Of a stretch of DNA of 64,000 nucleotides, positions 17,901 through 28,321 are shown piece by piece. The translations under genes were made by a program, and so were the position numbers. The notes below the pieces were generated by a model. The model did not search any database and was not told the origin of the DNA. It saw only the letters and a list, made by a program, of their open reading frames with translations. This DNA comes from Rhodococcus pyridinivorans (GTDB taxonomy: Bacteria; Actinomycetota; Actinomycetes; Mycobacteriales; Mycobacteriaceae). Location: assembly GCF_900105195.1 (NCBI RefSeq), contig NZ_FNRX01000002.1, positions 124,001-188,000 on the forward strand. Reading direction: 5' to 3'. Positions within the stretch are counted from its first letter, which is position 1. Every line of letters begins with the position of its first letter.

Positions 17901-18314
17901 ATGACCGACCTCAGCATGCCCGCAGCCGGCTCCGACCGGTTCGAGGGTCTGAGCGAGACGTGGCGGTTCCGCTTCGAATTCTTCGCCGCATACGGCGTCC
18001 CGGGATCGCTGAAGACGTCTCCCGAATACACCGCGGCCTTCCGCGCCCTGCCGCTGCGGCAGCGCATGAAGCTGAACATGAATCTGCTCGGGTTCCTGTT
18101 CGGCATCTTTTATCTGCTGTACCTGCGGTTGTGGAAGAAGGCGCTGGTGGTGTTCGGCGTCGGCCTCGTGCTGGGTCTCCTCGTCGTCGCGCTGGCGCTG
18201 CCCTCGACCGTCGACACCGCTCTCACACTCGGCCTGTGGCTCTACGCCGCGAGTCGCGTGAACGTCTACCACTACGAGAACCGGGTACTCGGCCGGCAGA
18301 CGTGGGGCCTGTAG
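17901..18314 (+). CDS. DUF2628-like small membrane protein
   Basis: 137 residues. The N-terminal part is soluble (LSETWRFRFEFFAAYG). It is followed by a hydrophobic half with segments LLGFLFGIFYLLYLRLW, ALVVFGVGLVLGLLVVALAL and TALTLGLWLYAASRVNVYHYE. The RFRFEFFxxYG plus KMNxxGFLFGxxYLLYxxxWKK layout resembles DUF2628 proteins, whose function is unknown. ATG 17901 is preceded by a run of six G, a possible ribosome-binding site. It ends 130 bases before wzm and is the last gene of the inserted block. Confidence 0.65.
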   Translation: MTDLSMPAAGSDRFEGLSETWRFRFEFFAAYGVPGSLKTSPEYTAAFRALPLRQRMKLNMNLLGFLFGIFYLLYLRLWKKALVVFGVGLVLGLLVVALALPSTVDTALTLGLWLYAASRVNVYHYENRVLGRQTWGL

Positions 18315-18429
18315 CCCCGGCTCCGGCGTGCACTTCTCGTCGTGAATACCGCGCAAGATCGACAGGACCTGCACACGCACGGCGGTCCCGTCGACCCCGC
18401 GCCCCGGCAGGTCACATTTACGCCGCGGG

Positions 18430-18435
18430 TAGGCT
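18430..18435 (+). promoter_or_regulatory. Leaderless -10 box (TAGGCT) of wzm
   Basis: TAGGCT ends 8 bases before the GTG of wzm. The surrounding GGGTAGGCTCGGGACCCGTG nearly matches the sequence before the wzt mini-ORF at 7963-7982, so the two halves of the exporter appear to keep related promoters although now separated. Confidence 0.45.
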
Positions 18436-18443
18436 CGGGACCC

Positions 18444-19292
18444 GTGTCTGATGCCCTCACCGTCGACGACGAACCCATCGAGTCGTCCTCACGTTCGTTC
18501 CGGCGCGCGTTCCAGGATCTGCGCGAAGGCTTCAACCACCGCGAACTGTGGTTGCTGCTCGGCTGGCAGGACATCAAGCAGCGCTACCGCCGGTCGGTGC
18601 TCGGCCCGTTCTGGATCACGATCGCCACGGGTGTGTCGGCGATCGCGATGGGTGTGCTCTACGGCACGCTGTTCAACCTCGATGTCCCGGAGTTCCTGCC
18701 GTACGTCGCGCTCGGCTTCATCATCTGGAACCTGATCCAGGGGTCGATCCTCGAGGGCGCGGACGTGTTCATGTCCAACGAGGGCCTGATCAAACAGCTG
18801 CCGACGCCGCTCAGTGTGCACGTCTACCGGCTGGTGTGGCGGCAGATGATCCTGTTCGCGCACAACATCGTCATCTACATCGGCATCTTCATCTTCTTCC
18901 CACGTCAGCTGTACTGGACGGCCTTCCTCGCCATCCCGGCGCTGGCGTTGATCGCGATCAACGCGGTGTGGGTGTCGCTGGTGTTCGGCATCCTCGCCAC
19001 GCGCTACCGCGACATCGCGCCGCTGCTCGGCAGCATCGTCCAGCTGCTGTTCTTCATGACACCGATCATCTGGACGGAGAAGACGCTCGAGGGCACCGGC
19101 AACGAGGGGCGGGCGCGGATCGCGGAGATCAACCCGCTCTACCACTTCCTCGACATCGTGCGGACCCCACTGCTCGGCGGCGACCAGCAGCTCTACCACT
19201 GGGTCATCGTCCTGATCATCACCGTCGTCGGCTGGGGTATCGCCCTGCTCGCGCTGCGCAACTACCGCTCGCGCGTCGCCTACTGGGTCTGA
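18444..19292 (+). CDS. wzm: Galactan export ABC transporter permease
   Basis: 282 residues of the ABC-2 permease type with six predicted membrane segments, for example GPFWITIATGVSAIAMGVLYG, VALGFIIWNLIQGSILEG and LLGSIVQLLFFMTPIIW. The amphipathic N-terminal WQDIKQRYRRSVLGPFW is typical of Wzm/RfbA permeases. It should pair with Wzt at 8003 to move lipid-linked galactan outward. GTG 18444 was chosen because of the leaderless box; the frame is open to 18342. It corresponds to Rv3783. Its last 13 bases overlap the convergent glycosyltransferase gene. Confidence 0.88.
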   Translation: MSDALTVDDEPIESSSRSFRRAFQDLREGFNHRELWLLLGWQDIKQRYRRSVLGPFWITIATGVSAIAMGVLYGTLFNLDVPEFLPYVALGFIIWNLIQGSILEGADVFMSNEGLIKQLPTPLSVHVYRLVWRQMILFAHNIVIYIGIFIFFPRQLYWTAFLAIPALALIAINAVWVSLVFGILATRYRDIAPLLGSIVQLLFFMTPIIWTEKTLEGTGNEGRARIAEINPLYHFLDIVRTPLLGGDQQLYHWVIVLIITVVGWGIALLALRNYRSRVAYWV

Positions 19293-20785
19293 GCCGGTTC
19301 GAGCCGGACCAGCTGTGAACGGTGGATCGGCTCCCGGTCGGTGATCCGGAAACCGACGGCCTCGAGCTCCCGGTAGGTGTCGGTCTCGGTGAACCGGTGG
19401 GGTTCGAACCGCCACCACACGTTGTTCGGGTGCCACACCCGGAAGCCGGTCTCGCGCTCTCCGTCGGCGACCACCCACAGCACCTCGCATCGAGCCGCCG
19501 CGCGTCGGGCGAGTTCCGGCGGTGGAGCGTCGGTCGACCACAGGTTCACTCGGTCGACGGCGTCGTAGCCGAGCCCCACGTCGTCGAGTCCTTCCACCGC
19601 GTCGGGCCGGGCGTCAACGACCGCGCGCAGTGAGGTCGGTGCCCACGAGACGCGCGGTTCGAAAGCGACACAGTCGCCGGGTTCGGAGCGTTCGACCAGC
19701 CGGTCGGCGATCACGCTGTAGTCCATCCCGCCGGCCTTGCCGAACGGCTGTCGCTGCTGCACGTAGGCCGGCGCAACGCTGACGGCGACCGCAGTCAGCA
19801 CCACCAGCATCGACCACCAGCGGGTTGCGATGCGGGCCGCCGCCCAGCCCACGAGCAGCACCATCGCGGGAACCGTGAACGACAGATAGCGCTCGAGGTA
19901 CATGTTGTCCTCGAGCAGCGAGTAGCCGAGCAACAGCACCATGGGCACGGCGAAACCCGGCACAGCGAGCCACAGCAGGGTCCGCTCCCCAGGCTCCGCG
20001 CCACGACGGCACGCGGCGATCACCCCGGCGACGACGATCGCGGCGAACAAGGTGGCCGTCCACGGGGCCTGCGGGAACCACTGATCGAGAGCGATCGTGC
20101 GGACGATCGTCGAGTCGAGCGGAGGAATCCAGGCGACCTGCTTGGCCTGCGAATAGGCGAGCAGGACGAACGGCGTCGACAAGGCCGCGCCCACCCCTGC
20201 GGACAACAGGAACGCACCGCGCCCACGACCACGGACCAGCACGGTGAGGAGATGCGCGACAACGACCGTCGCGGAGTACACGAACATCACCGTCGCGACC
20301 GGCAGGACGACGGCGTACAGCGCCCACCACCGTCTACGGCCGGTCGCGCAGCCGAGCGCGACCAGCAGCGACAACACCGCGACCAGCGCCGCAGCGAAGG
20401 CATAGGACCGCGCTTCGGTGGCCGCCCAGGTCACCCGCGGCGACAGCGCGAACAGCACCCCGGCGGCGATCCCCACGCGGCGACCCGCCAGCACCTGGCC
20501 GGTCGCCGTGACGGCTGCGGCACCCACCCCGAGCGCGAGCACACCGGGCAGGCGGGCGGTGAACTCGTCGACGCCCACGAGGGAGAACCAGTAGTGCAGC
20601 AGCAGATTGTGCAGGCCGTGGACGGCGTCGATCCGGGTGTGGACGCGGAGCATCCCCTCGACCGACCGGTCGGCACTCGAGATGGTGGCGGCCTCGTCCC
20701 ACCACAGCGAGGGGACCCACGAGAACGCCCCTGCGACGAGCACGGTCGCAACCCCGATCAGCAGGGGAAACGACCATGCCCTCAC
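19280..20785 (-). CDS. GT-C family glycosyltransferase (polyprenol-dependent, mannosyltransferase-like)
   Basis: 501 residues with about ten hydrophobic segments and the early acidic motif SLWWDEAATISSADRS in the first periplasmic loop, as in GT39/GT-C enzymes that use polyprenyl-phosphate sugars. A soluble C-terminal domain of about 150 residues follows. GTG 20785 lies 3 bases after the stop of the GlfT2-like gene, so the two form an operon with rmlB. The donor is probably decaprenyl-phosphate mannose or arabinose, and the acceptor is unknown. Confidence 0.65.
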   Translation of the reverse strand: MRAWSFPLLIGVATVLVAGAFSWVPSLWWDEAATISSADRSVEGMLRVHTRIDAVHGLHNLLLHYWFSLVGVDEFTARLPGVLALGVGAAAVTATGQVLAGRRVGIAAGVLFALSPRVTWAATEARSYAFAAALVAVLSLLVALGCATGRRRWWALYAVVLPVATVMFVYSATVVVAHLLTVLVRGRGRGAFLLSAGVGAALSTPFVLLAYSQAKQVAWIPPLDSTIVRTIALDQWFPQAPWTATLFAAIVVAGVIAACRRGAEPGERTLLWLAVPGFAVPMVLLLGYSLLEDNMYLERYLSFTVPAMVLLVGWAAARIATRWWSMLVVLTAVAVSVAPAYVQQRQPFGKAGGMDYSVIADRLVERSEPGDCVAFEPRVSWAPTSLRAVVDARPDAVEGLDDVGLGYDAVDRVNLWSTDAPPPELARRAAARCEVLWVVADGERETGFRVWHPNNVWWRFEPHRFTETDTYRELEAVGFRITDREPIHRSQLVRLEPAQTQ

Positions 20786-20788
20786 GGT

Positions 20789-22693
20789 CTACCCGTCGAT
20801 GCCGTACAGGCGCGCCCAGTTCTCGCGGCTCGTGAGCTTGGGGAGCGCTTCCTGCCAGACCGTCTTCATCCGGGGCGCTTCCTTGCGAAGCTGCCAGCAC
20901 ACCTTCGCGGCCTGCTTCGCGAGGTCGACGGCGGTGTCCTTGTCGCGGTGACGCACCCGCACGGCGTTCTGCGAGGCGTCGGTGACGACGGCCTTGTCGA
21001 ACAACGACACGTGCCACCACGATGCGAAGTGAGCGGGAACGGTGACCGTCCGGCGGTCGACCTTGCCGGCGAACTGCTGCACGGCACGCTTGAGCAGCAC
21101 CAGGCCCTCGCGCTTCTTGTCGGGCTCGAACTGCCAGACCGACATCTGCGTATGCGGATCGGATTCCTTGCCCACCTGTGCGGCCGGAAGCGGCTTCGTC
21201 TCGGGATAGCGGTCGCGCAGTTCGCGCAGTTCCTTCAGCACGGACTGGCCGCCGTCGTAGAGGAAGTCCGGTCCGGCGAGGAAGTCCTCCGCAGCCTTGA
21301 TGAAGGTCGCGGCGAGACCGTACTGCATCGAGACGATGAGCTCACTGATCTTGCGGAACAGGTACTTCGACATGTCGTTACCGTCGAAGCGCCCGTAGAT
21401 GGACGAGACGATCAGGCCGTTGCGGATGCTGAAATAGCGCGCCCAGTCGTCGTAGTCCTTGAGATAGAAGTCGGCATGCCACACACCCGCATTGGGCAGG
21501 GTGACCGTCGGATGCCCCGCGTACCGGGCACGGATGCCGTATTCGATGTCGTCCCACTGGAAGAACAGCGGGATGGGCAGACCGCAGTCGGCGATGATCT
21601 CGGCGGGCAGCAGGCAGGTCCACCAGCCGTTCCAGCCGGCGTCGAAACGCATGTCCTGCTTCTTCTTCACGAGGTCGATGCCCATGCGCGCACCCGGAGT
21701 CAGTGCGCCGGCGGTGATCTCGTCGAGCACCTCACGCTCGGCCGAGACGTGCAGGACCTGGGGATTGCTCAGCGACAGCATCTGGGCACCGACGATCGTC
21801 GGCTGCACCGTCATGTTCGCGAAAGCGTTGAGACGCAACACCGATTCGGGTTCGCACAGGATGTCGTCGTCCATGACGATGACGTTGGCGTGCTCGGCCT
21901 TGGCGGAACCGGTGATCTCGTACATTCCGCGCGAGAAGCCACCCGCACCACCGAGATTCGGCTGGGTCAGGTAGATGAGCTTGTCGCCGAGCTTGTCGGC
22001 GACCTCGGCGAACGCCGAGCGCGAGCGCACCTGGTCGGTGCCCTGGTCGACGATGCACACCGCTTCGATGTCGGCCATCGCCCCGTCGTCCGAGGCGAGA
22101 GTGCCGACGGTGACGGTGCAGTCGTCGGCGCGGTTGAACGTGCAGATGACCACAGCCGCGGGACGCAGGTGCTCGGGAGCGGCGACCGTCCAGCGCGCGT
22201 CGGAGACGAGCACCGATCCGTTGCCGGCATCGATGGAGAACCACATCGCACCGCCGTCGACGAACCGTTCGATCGGCAGCTCGAGGTCGAGCTCGCCCGA
22301 ACCCGACACCGTCTCGACCGTCACGATCCGCTCGCGTCCGCGTGCATCGGACGCCCACACGGTGAACTCAGCCGTACCGGAGCAGCCGTAGGTGAGCTGC
22401 AGGTTCACGGTCTTCACGTCGGTCCAGCGCTGCCAGAACGTCGCGGGAAAGCGGCCGAAATAGGTGTTGGTGTGGGCGGTCGCGCCGTCGGCGAGCTGCA
22501 GCCCGTAGCGGTCGGACGCCGCGCCACCCTTCGTGTGGACGTACATCTTCTCCGGCACGCGCGGCGACAGAGATGCGAAGACACCGCGCTGGACGATCAG
22601 CCGGTCGCGACGCACCGGTTCGGTGAGAACCTCGTCCAGTGTGTCCGCCTCATGTCCGATCGTGCTTGTGTCGCCGGCAGCTGCCTGCTCCAT
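20789..22693 (-). CDS. GlfT2-like galactofuranosyltransferase (paralogue of the gene at 63568)
   Basis: 634 residues, close to the 637 of M. tuberculosis GlfT2. It has the N-terminal beta-sandwich region (YFGRFPATFWQRWTDVKTVNLQL), the GT-A core AAVVICTFNRADDC, QPNLGGAGGFSRGM, the metal-binding VIVMDDDILCEPES, the QWDDIEYGIRA catalytic segment, AGVWHADFY and a C-terminal domain ending LTSRENWARLYGIDG. ATG 22693 follows GGGGAG by about 7 bases. The partial gene at the window end has the same C-terminal pattern (LTSKEEWERVFGIGN), so two GlfT2-type enzymes exist. This copy may extend a different galactan or have a different linkage role. Confidence 0.82.
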   Translation of the reverse strand: MEQAAAGDTSTIGHEADTLDEVLTEPVRRDRLIVQRGVFASLSPRVPEKMYVHTKGGAASDRYGLQLADGATAHTNTYFGRFPATFWQRWTDVKTVNLQLTYGCSGTAEFTVWASDARGRERIVTVETVSGSGELDLELPIERFVDGGAMWFSIDAGNGSVLVSDARWTVAAPEHLRPAAVVICTFNRADDCTVTVGTLASDDGAMADIEAVCIVDQGTDQVRSRSAFAEVADKLGDKLIYLTQPNLGGAGGFSRGMYEITGSAKAEHANVIVMDDDILCEPESVLRLNAFANMTVQPTIVGAQMLSLSNPQVLHVSAEREVLDEITAGALTPGARMGIDLVKKKQDMRFDAGWNGWWTCLLPAEIIADCGLPIPLFFQWDDIEYGIRARYAGHPTVTLPNAGVWHADFYLKDYDDWARYFSIRNGLIVSSIYGRFDGNDMSKYLFRKISELIVSMQYGLAATFIKAAEDFLAGPDFLYDGGQSVLKELRELRDRYPETKPLPAAQVGKESDPHTQMSVWQFEPDKKREGLVLLKRAVQQFAGKVDRRTVTVPAHFASWWHVSLFDKAVVTDASQNAVRVRHRDKDTAVDLAKQAAKVCWQLRKEAPRMKTVWQEALPKLTSRENWARLYGIDG

Positions 22694-22836
22694 CGGGCTA
22701 CTCCCCGCTCGTGGTCGATCCGCTGTTTTCGATGCGACAGTAGCAGCGGAAACAGGAGCTCCACGGTTGTGTGCGTCGTGTACCGGTGTTTCGACCCATT
22801 CGCGAATTGTGCCGGGACCACCCCGAACGGCGCGGG

Positions 22837-24753
<1,917 letters not shown>

Positions 24754-24754
24754 G

Positions 24755-25336
24755 TTGCAGTACCGGGAACTGACGATCGCCGGGGCGTGGGAGGTCACGC
24801 CGAAACAGTTCGGCGACGACCGGGGCGTGTTCCTCGAATGGTTCAAGCAGGAGAGTTTCACCGACGCCGCCGGCCGTCCCCTGGAGTTGGCGCAGGCGAA
24901 CTGCTCGGTCTCCGCCGCCGGGGTGCTGCGCGGCATCCACTACGCGGATGTGCCTCCCGGACAGGCGAAGTACGTCACGTGCGTGTCGGGGTCGGTGCTC
25001 GACGTCGTCGTCGACCTGAGGGTGGGGTCGCCGACCTTCGGGCAGTGGGATTCGGTGCTGCTCGACACGAAGGACCGGCGCGCGATCTTCCTGTCCGAGG
25101 GCCTCGGCCACGGTTTCCTTGCACTCGAGGACAACTCGACCGTCGTCTACCTGTGCTCGACGGGCTACGACCCCGACCGTGAGCACGAGGTGAACCCGTT
25201 CGATCCGGAGATCGGGATCGATTGGCCGACAACGGGACCTGACGGCAGGTCGCTGACCTACGAACTGTCGGCCAAGGATCGGGCGGCACCCACCCTCGCC
25301 GACGCCCGCGAAGCGGGTCGTCTCCCGAGCTTCTGA
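24755..25336 (+). CDS. rmlC: dTDP-4-dehydrorhamnose 3,5-epimerase
   Basis: 193 residues of the RmlC cupin family: FLEWFKQESF, LAQANCSVSAAGVLRGIHY (catalytic His), GQAKYVTCVSGSVLDVVVDLR and FLSEGLGHGFLALEDNSTVVYLCS. It starts with TTG 24755, supported by GAGGAAAGGA about 8 bases upstream and by the family N-terminus beginning there. No rmlD is found in this window, so the final reductase must be encoded elsewhere. Confidence 0.92.
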   Translation: MQYRELTIAGAWEVTPKQFGDDRGVFLEWFKQESFTDAAGRPLELAQANCSVSAAGVLRGIHYADVPPGQAKYVTCVSGSVLDVVVDLRVGSPTFGQWDSVLLDTKDRRAIFLSEGLGHGFLALEDNSTVVYLCSTGYDPDREHEVNPFDPEIGIDWPTTGPDGRSLTYELSAKDRAAPTLADAREAGRLPSF

Positions 25337-25342
25337 CGATTT

Positions 25343-25381
25343 GTGTGGATTCGACCCCGGTTTCCGGGGCTGGATCCACAC
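25343..25381. repeat. Long hairpin at left border of the AbiEi/DUF559 gene
   Basis: An 18-base left arm (25343-25360), a TTT loop and an 18-base right arm (25364-25381) pair almost throughout, with two G-T wobbles and one mismatch. The right arm CCGGGGCTGGATCCACAC, followed by AATC, closely resembles that of the hairpin at 26302-26340. It could act as an rmlC terminator or as a cassette end. Confidence 0.75.
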
Positions 25382-25430
25382 TAATCGATCGGTACGGAAC
25401 CGGAACCGCGGTCACTGCGTCGAACCGGAT

Positions 25431-26312
25431 ATGAACCTGCGAAACGCGTACCGCATCATGGCCGCTCAGGACGGCGTCATCACCCGAGCACAAGCACTGG
25501 ACTGCGGAATGAGCGCTTCCGCTGTCGACCGACGAGTCGAGAACGGCGACTGGTTCGCGCTCGCACGCGGCGTCTACCTGCGTGCCGACCGGGAACGCAC
25601 GCCGGCTGTGGCGCTACGGTCAGCCGTCTACGCGGCAGGTCCGGAAGCGGCAGCCTGGGGACCGAGCGCGGCATGGTGGCACGGACTGCTCGACCGCGCT
25701 CCTTCTCTCCGCTACGTGACCGTGCCGCAGAAGCGCACCCTCGCCCGACGCCACGGGGTGCGGGTACGCCGACGCGACCTCCAGCGACGCGACGTCGTCG
25801 TAGTGCGCGGTCTACCGGTCACCGCGCTGCCACTCACAGTGCTCGAAGCCGCCGTCGAACTGCCGACGGGTTCGGTGCTCATGGACCGCGCGCTGCAGCG
25901 TCACACCTCGCTACCCGCACTCGAGCAGGCACATCGAAGGAATCTCGGACGTCACGGCGCACCCCGCGCCGCTCATCTGTTGTGCTCGGCTCGCGAAGGC
26001 GGCCACTCCCAGGCCGAACGCATCTTCCACCGACTACTCCGTGGTGCGGGGTTCACCGGGTGGCGAGCACACGCGATGAGCTGCGGCTTCGAGATCGACG
26101 TGGTGTTCGACGCCGAGCGGGTCGCGGTCGAGATCGACGGGTGGGCCTGGCACCGCGACGCCGAGCGACACCGCCGCGACGCCGAGAGGCAGAACGTCCT
26201 GATCAACGCCGGCTGGCACGTGCTGCGCTTCACCTGGCACGCGATCACCCAGGAACCCGACGAGGTGGTGCGGCAGATCCGTCAGGCCCTGAATCGGACT
26301 TCGGTGGGTTGA
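25431..26312 (+). CDS. AbiEi-antitoxin-like winged-helix protein fused to a DUF559 (Vsr-like) nuclease domain
   Basis: 293 residues from ATG 25431. The N-terminal 60 residues (IMAAQDGVITRAQALDCGMSASAVDRRV, LARGVYLR) match the winged-helix start of type IV AbiEi antitoxins. The C-terminal part has FEIDVVFDAERVAVEIDGWAWHRDAERHRRDAERQNVLINAGWHVLRFTW, typical of DUF559, a PD-(D/E)XK fold related to Vsr endonuclease. No AbiEii nucleotidyltransferase toxin partner is adjacent. The gene is bracketed by two related hairpins, and its own stop codon lies in the second one. A mobile or defence-related role is possible but unproven. Confidence 0.75.
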   Translation: MNLRNAYRIMAAQDGVITRAQALDCGMSASAVDRRVENGDWFALARGVYLRADRERTPAVALRSAVYAAGPEAAAWGPSAAWWHGLLDRAPSLRYVTVPQKRTLARRHGVRVRRRDLQRRDVVVVRGLPVTALPLTVLEAAVELPTGSVLMDRALQRHTSLPALEQAHRRNLGRHGAPRAAHLLCSAREGGHSQAERIFHRLLRGAGFTGWRAHAMSCGFEIDVVFDAERVAVEIDGWAWHRDAERHRRDAERQNVLINAGWHVLRFTWHAITQEPDEVVRQIRQALNRTSVG

Positions 26313-26340
26313 ACCCCGCTGAGCGGGGTCGGATCCACCC
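26302..26340. repeat. Long hairpin at right border of the AbiEi/DUF559 gene
   Basis: The left arm (26302-26319) includes the end of the DUF559 coding frame. The right arm is GCGGGGTCGGATCCACCC (26323-26340), followed by GAATC. The two arms pair strongly around ACCCCGC/GCGGGGT and more loosely outside. It shares GGGG-NN-GGATCCAC and the trailing AATC with the hairpin at 25343. Confidence 0.7.
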
Positions 26341-26343
26341 GAA

Positions 26344-26823
26344 TCAGCGGAGGCGGAAGATCACGACGCGCTGGACGACGAAGTTGATCACCGTCGCGAC
26401 GCCTTGGGCGACGACGAAGGCGAAGGGCGTGACCCACCACTCGTCGCCGAGGGCTTCGTTGAGTACACGGTTGATGCCGACCTGTGCGGCGAACGTCACT
26501 GCGTAGAGGACCACCACGGCTGCGAAACGGACGCGGCTCGGCGGGGCTTTGAAGGTCCAGCGGCGGTTGATCAGGTAGGCGGTGGTGGTGCCGGCCACGA
26601 ACGACAGGGCCTTCGCGACGTCGCGCGTGACGCCCAGTGCCATGAGCAGGACGTACAGGCCGTAGTCGACGATCGCCGAGAACCCACCGGTCAGGACGAA
26701 CCGTGTGAGCTGCGTCTTCAGGTCCAGCGCTTCGTCGGCCGTCGAATCGGTCAACGGCAGTTCGGGAGCCAGTGGGGCGTGATGCTCCGGCAGCGGCTGC
26801 ACATGGTCGTGGGATTCCGGCAC
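26344..26823 (-). CDS. GtrA-family small membrane protein
   Basis: 159 residues: a soluble head of about 35 residues, then the GtrA pattern [68 protein letters not shown] and [24 protein letters not shown] (four membrane segments). GtrA proteins take part in polyprenyl-phosphate sugar handling. The counterpart Rv3789 lies beside dprE1 and has been linked to arabinan synthesis. GTG 26823 follows TACCCT by 7 bases, so the mRNA is probably leaderless. It is divergent from dprE1. Confidence 0.85.
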   Translation of the reverse strand: MPESHDHVQPLPEHHAPLAPELPLTDSTADEALDLKTQLTRFVLTGGFSAIVDYGLYVLLMALGVTRDVAKALSFVAGTTTAYLINRRWTFKAPPSRVRFAAVVVLYAVTFAAQVGINRVLNEALGDEWWVTPFAFVVAQGVATVINFVVQRVVIFRLR

Positions 26824-26830
26824 GCAGACG

Positions 26831-26888
26831 AGGGTAACGCCCGTGAGCAACAGCATCTTGCCGGGTGACCAGGACACACGGGTAGCCT
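26831..26888. promoter_or_regulatory. Divergent leaderless promoters of gtrA and dprE1
   Basis: Reverse-strand TACCCT (26831-26836) lies 7 bases before the gtrA GTG, and forward TAGCCT (26883-26888) lies 8 bases before the dprE1 ATG. The 73-bp gap thus holds two back-to-back promoters without room for conventional ribosome-binding sites. Confidence 0.5.
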
Positions 26889-26896
26889 TTATCCCG

Positions 26897-28321
26897 ATGT
26901 CCACGACAGCTACGGAGCAGGCGAGCGAGCCGCTCCCCACCCAGACCCGCACCCTGACCGGCTGGGGGCGCACTGCGCCGACCACCGCAGAGGTGCTGTC
27001 CACCCCCGACGTCGAAGTGATCGCCAAGGCGGTCGCGCGGGTCGCGGAAGACAACGAGTCGAAGCCGTCGCACCTGCGGCGCGGCGTGATCGCACGCGGG
27101 CTCGGACGCTCCTACGGCGACCCCGCGCAGAACGCGGGCGGGCTCGTCGTCGATATGACGGCGCTGAACAAGATCCACAGCATCGACCGTGACTCCCGCA
27201 AGGTCGTGGTGGACGGTGGTGTGAGCCTCGACCAGCTCATGCGCGCCGCGCTGCCGTTCGGTCTGTGGGTGCCCGTCCTGCCGGGCACGCGCCAGGTCAC
27301 CATCGGTGGTGCGATCGGTGCCGACATCCACGGCAAGAACCACCACAGCGCGGGCAGCTTCGGCAACCACGTCAAGTCCATCGACCTGCTCACCGCCGAC
27401 GGCCAGGTCCGCACGTGCACCCCCACCGGGCGCAACGCCAAGCTGTTCTGGGCGACCGTGGGCGGAATGGGTCTGACAGGCATCATCCTGCGCGCGACCA
27501 TCGAGATGACCCCCACGGAGACGGCGTACTTCATCGCCGACAGCCGCCGCACCGAGTCTCTCGACGAGACGATCGCCCTGCACAGCGACGGTTCGGAAGC
27601 GAACTACGACTACTCCAGCGCATGGTTCGACGCCATCTCGCCGGAGCCGAAGCTCGGCCGCGCCGCAGTCTCCCGAGGCAACCTCGCGAAGCTCGACCAG
27701 CTGCCGAAGAAGCTGCAGAAGGACCCGCTCAAGTTCGACGCGCCGACCCTGCTGACCCTGCCCGACGTATTCCCGAACGGGCTGGCCAACAAGTTCAACT
27801 TCTCGGTGATCGGTGAGCTGTACTACCGGAAGACGAAGAACGCCGACAACCAGGTCCAGAATCTGACGGCGTTCTACCACCCCCTCGACCTGTTCGGGGA
27901 GTGGAACCGCGGCTACGGACCCAACGGCTTCCTGCAGTACCAGTTCGTGGTGCCGCCGGAAGCGGTCGAGGAGTTCAAGAAGATCATCCGCGACATCCAG
28001 GCGTCGGGACATCACTCGTTCCTCAACGTGTTCAAGCTGTTCGGTGAAGGGAACAAGGCTCCGCTCAGCTTCCCCATCCCCGGCTGGAACATCTGCGTCG
28101 ACTTCCGGATCAAGCCGGGCCTGAACGAGTTCGTGCGCGAACTCGACAAGCGGGTCCTCGAGTTCGGTGGTCGCCTCTACACCGCGAAGGATTCGCGGAC
28201 CGACGCGGAGACCTTCCACGCCATGTACCCGCGGATCGACGAGTGGCTGAAGGTGCGCCGCTCCGTCGACCCCACGAACGTCTTCGCCTCCGATATGTCC
28301 AGAAGGTTGGAACTCCACTGA
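26897..28321 (+). CDS. dprE1: Decaprenylphosphoryl-beta-D-ribose oxidase DprE1
   Basis: 474 residues, FAD-dependent oxidase of the VAO family that oxidises DPR to the 2-keto form, the first half of DPA synthesis. The FAD-binding region shows [52 protein letters not shown] and GMGLTGIIL. In [12 protein letters not shown] the cysteine is residue 400 and matches Cys387 of M. tuberculosis DprE1, the benzothiazinone target; Lys431 in TAKDSR matches its Lys418. ATG 26897 is chosen for the TAGCCT box. Its stop overlaps the dprE2 start by one base. Confidence 0.95.
   Translation: MSTTATEQASEPLPTQTRTLTGWGRTAPTTAEVLSTPDVEVIAKAVARVAEDNESKPSHLRRGVIARGLGRSYGDPAQNAGGLVVDMTALNKIHSIDRDSRKVVVDGGVSLDQLMRAALPFGLWVPVLPGTRQVTIGGAIGADIHGKNHHSAGSFGNHVKSIDLLTADGQVRTCTPTGRNAKLFWATVGGMGLTGIILRATIEMTPTETAYFIADSRRTESLDETIALHSDGSEANYDYSSAWFDAISPEPKLGRAAVSRGNLAKLDQLPKKLQKDPLKFDAPTLLTLPDVFPNGLANKFNFSVIGELYYRKTKNADNQVQNLTAFYHPLDLFGEWNRGYGPNGFLQYQFVVPPEAVEEFKKIIRDIQASGHHSFLNVFKLFGEGNKAPLSFPIPGWNICVDFRIKPGLNEFVRELDKRVLEFGGRLYTAKDSRTDAETFHAMYPRIDEWLKVRRSVDPTNVFASDMSRRLELH

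Noticed and set aside
25343..26340. The two similar hairpins as an insertion sequence or CRISPR-like repeat pair
   Set aside because: There is no transposase, no target-site duplication and only two copies with no spacers; they are reported as hairpins bordering a single gene.
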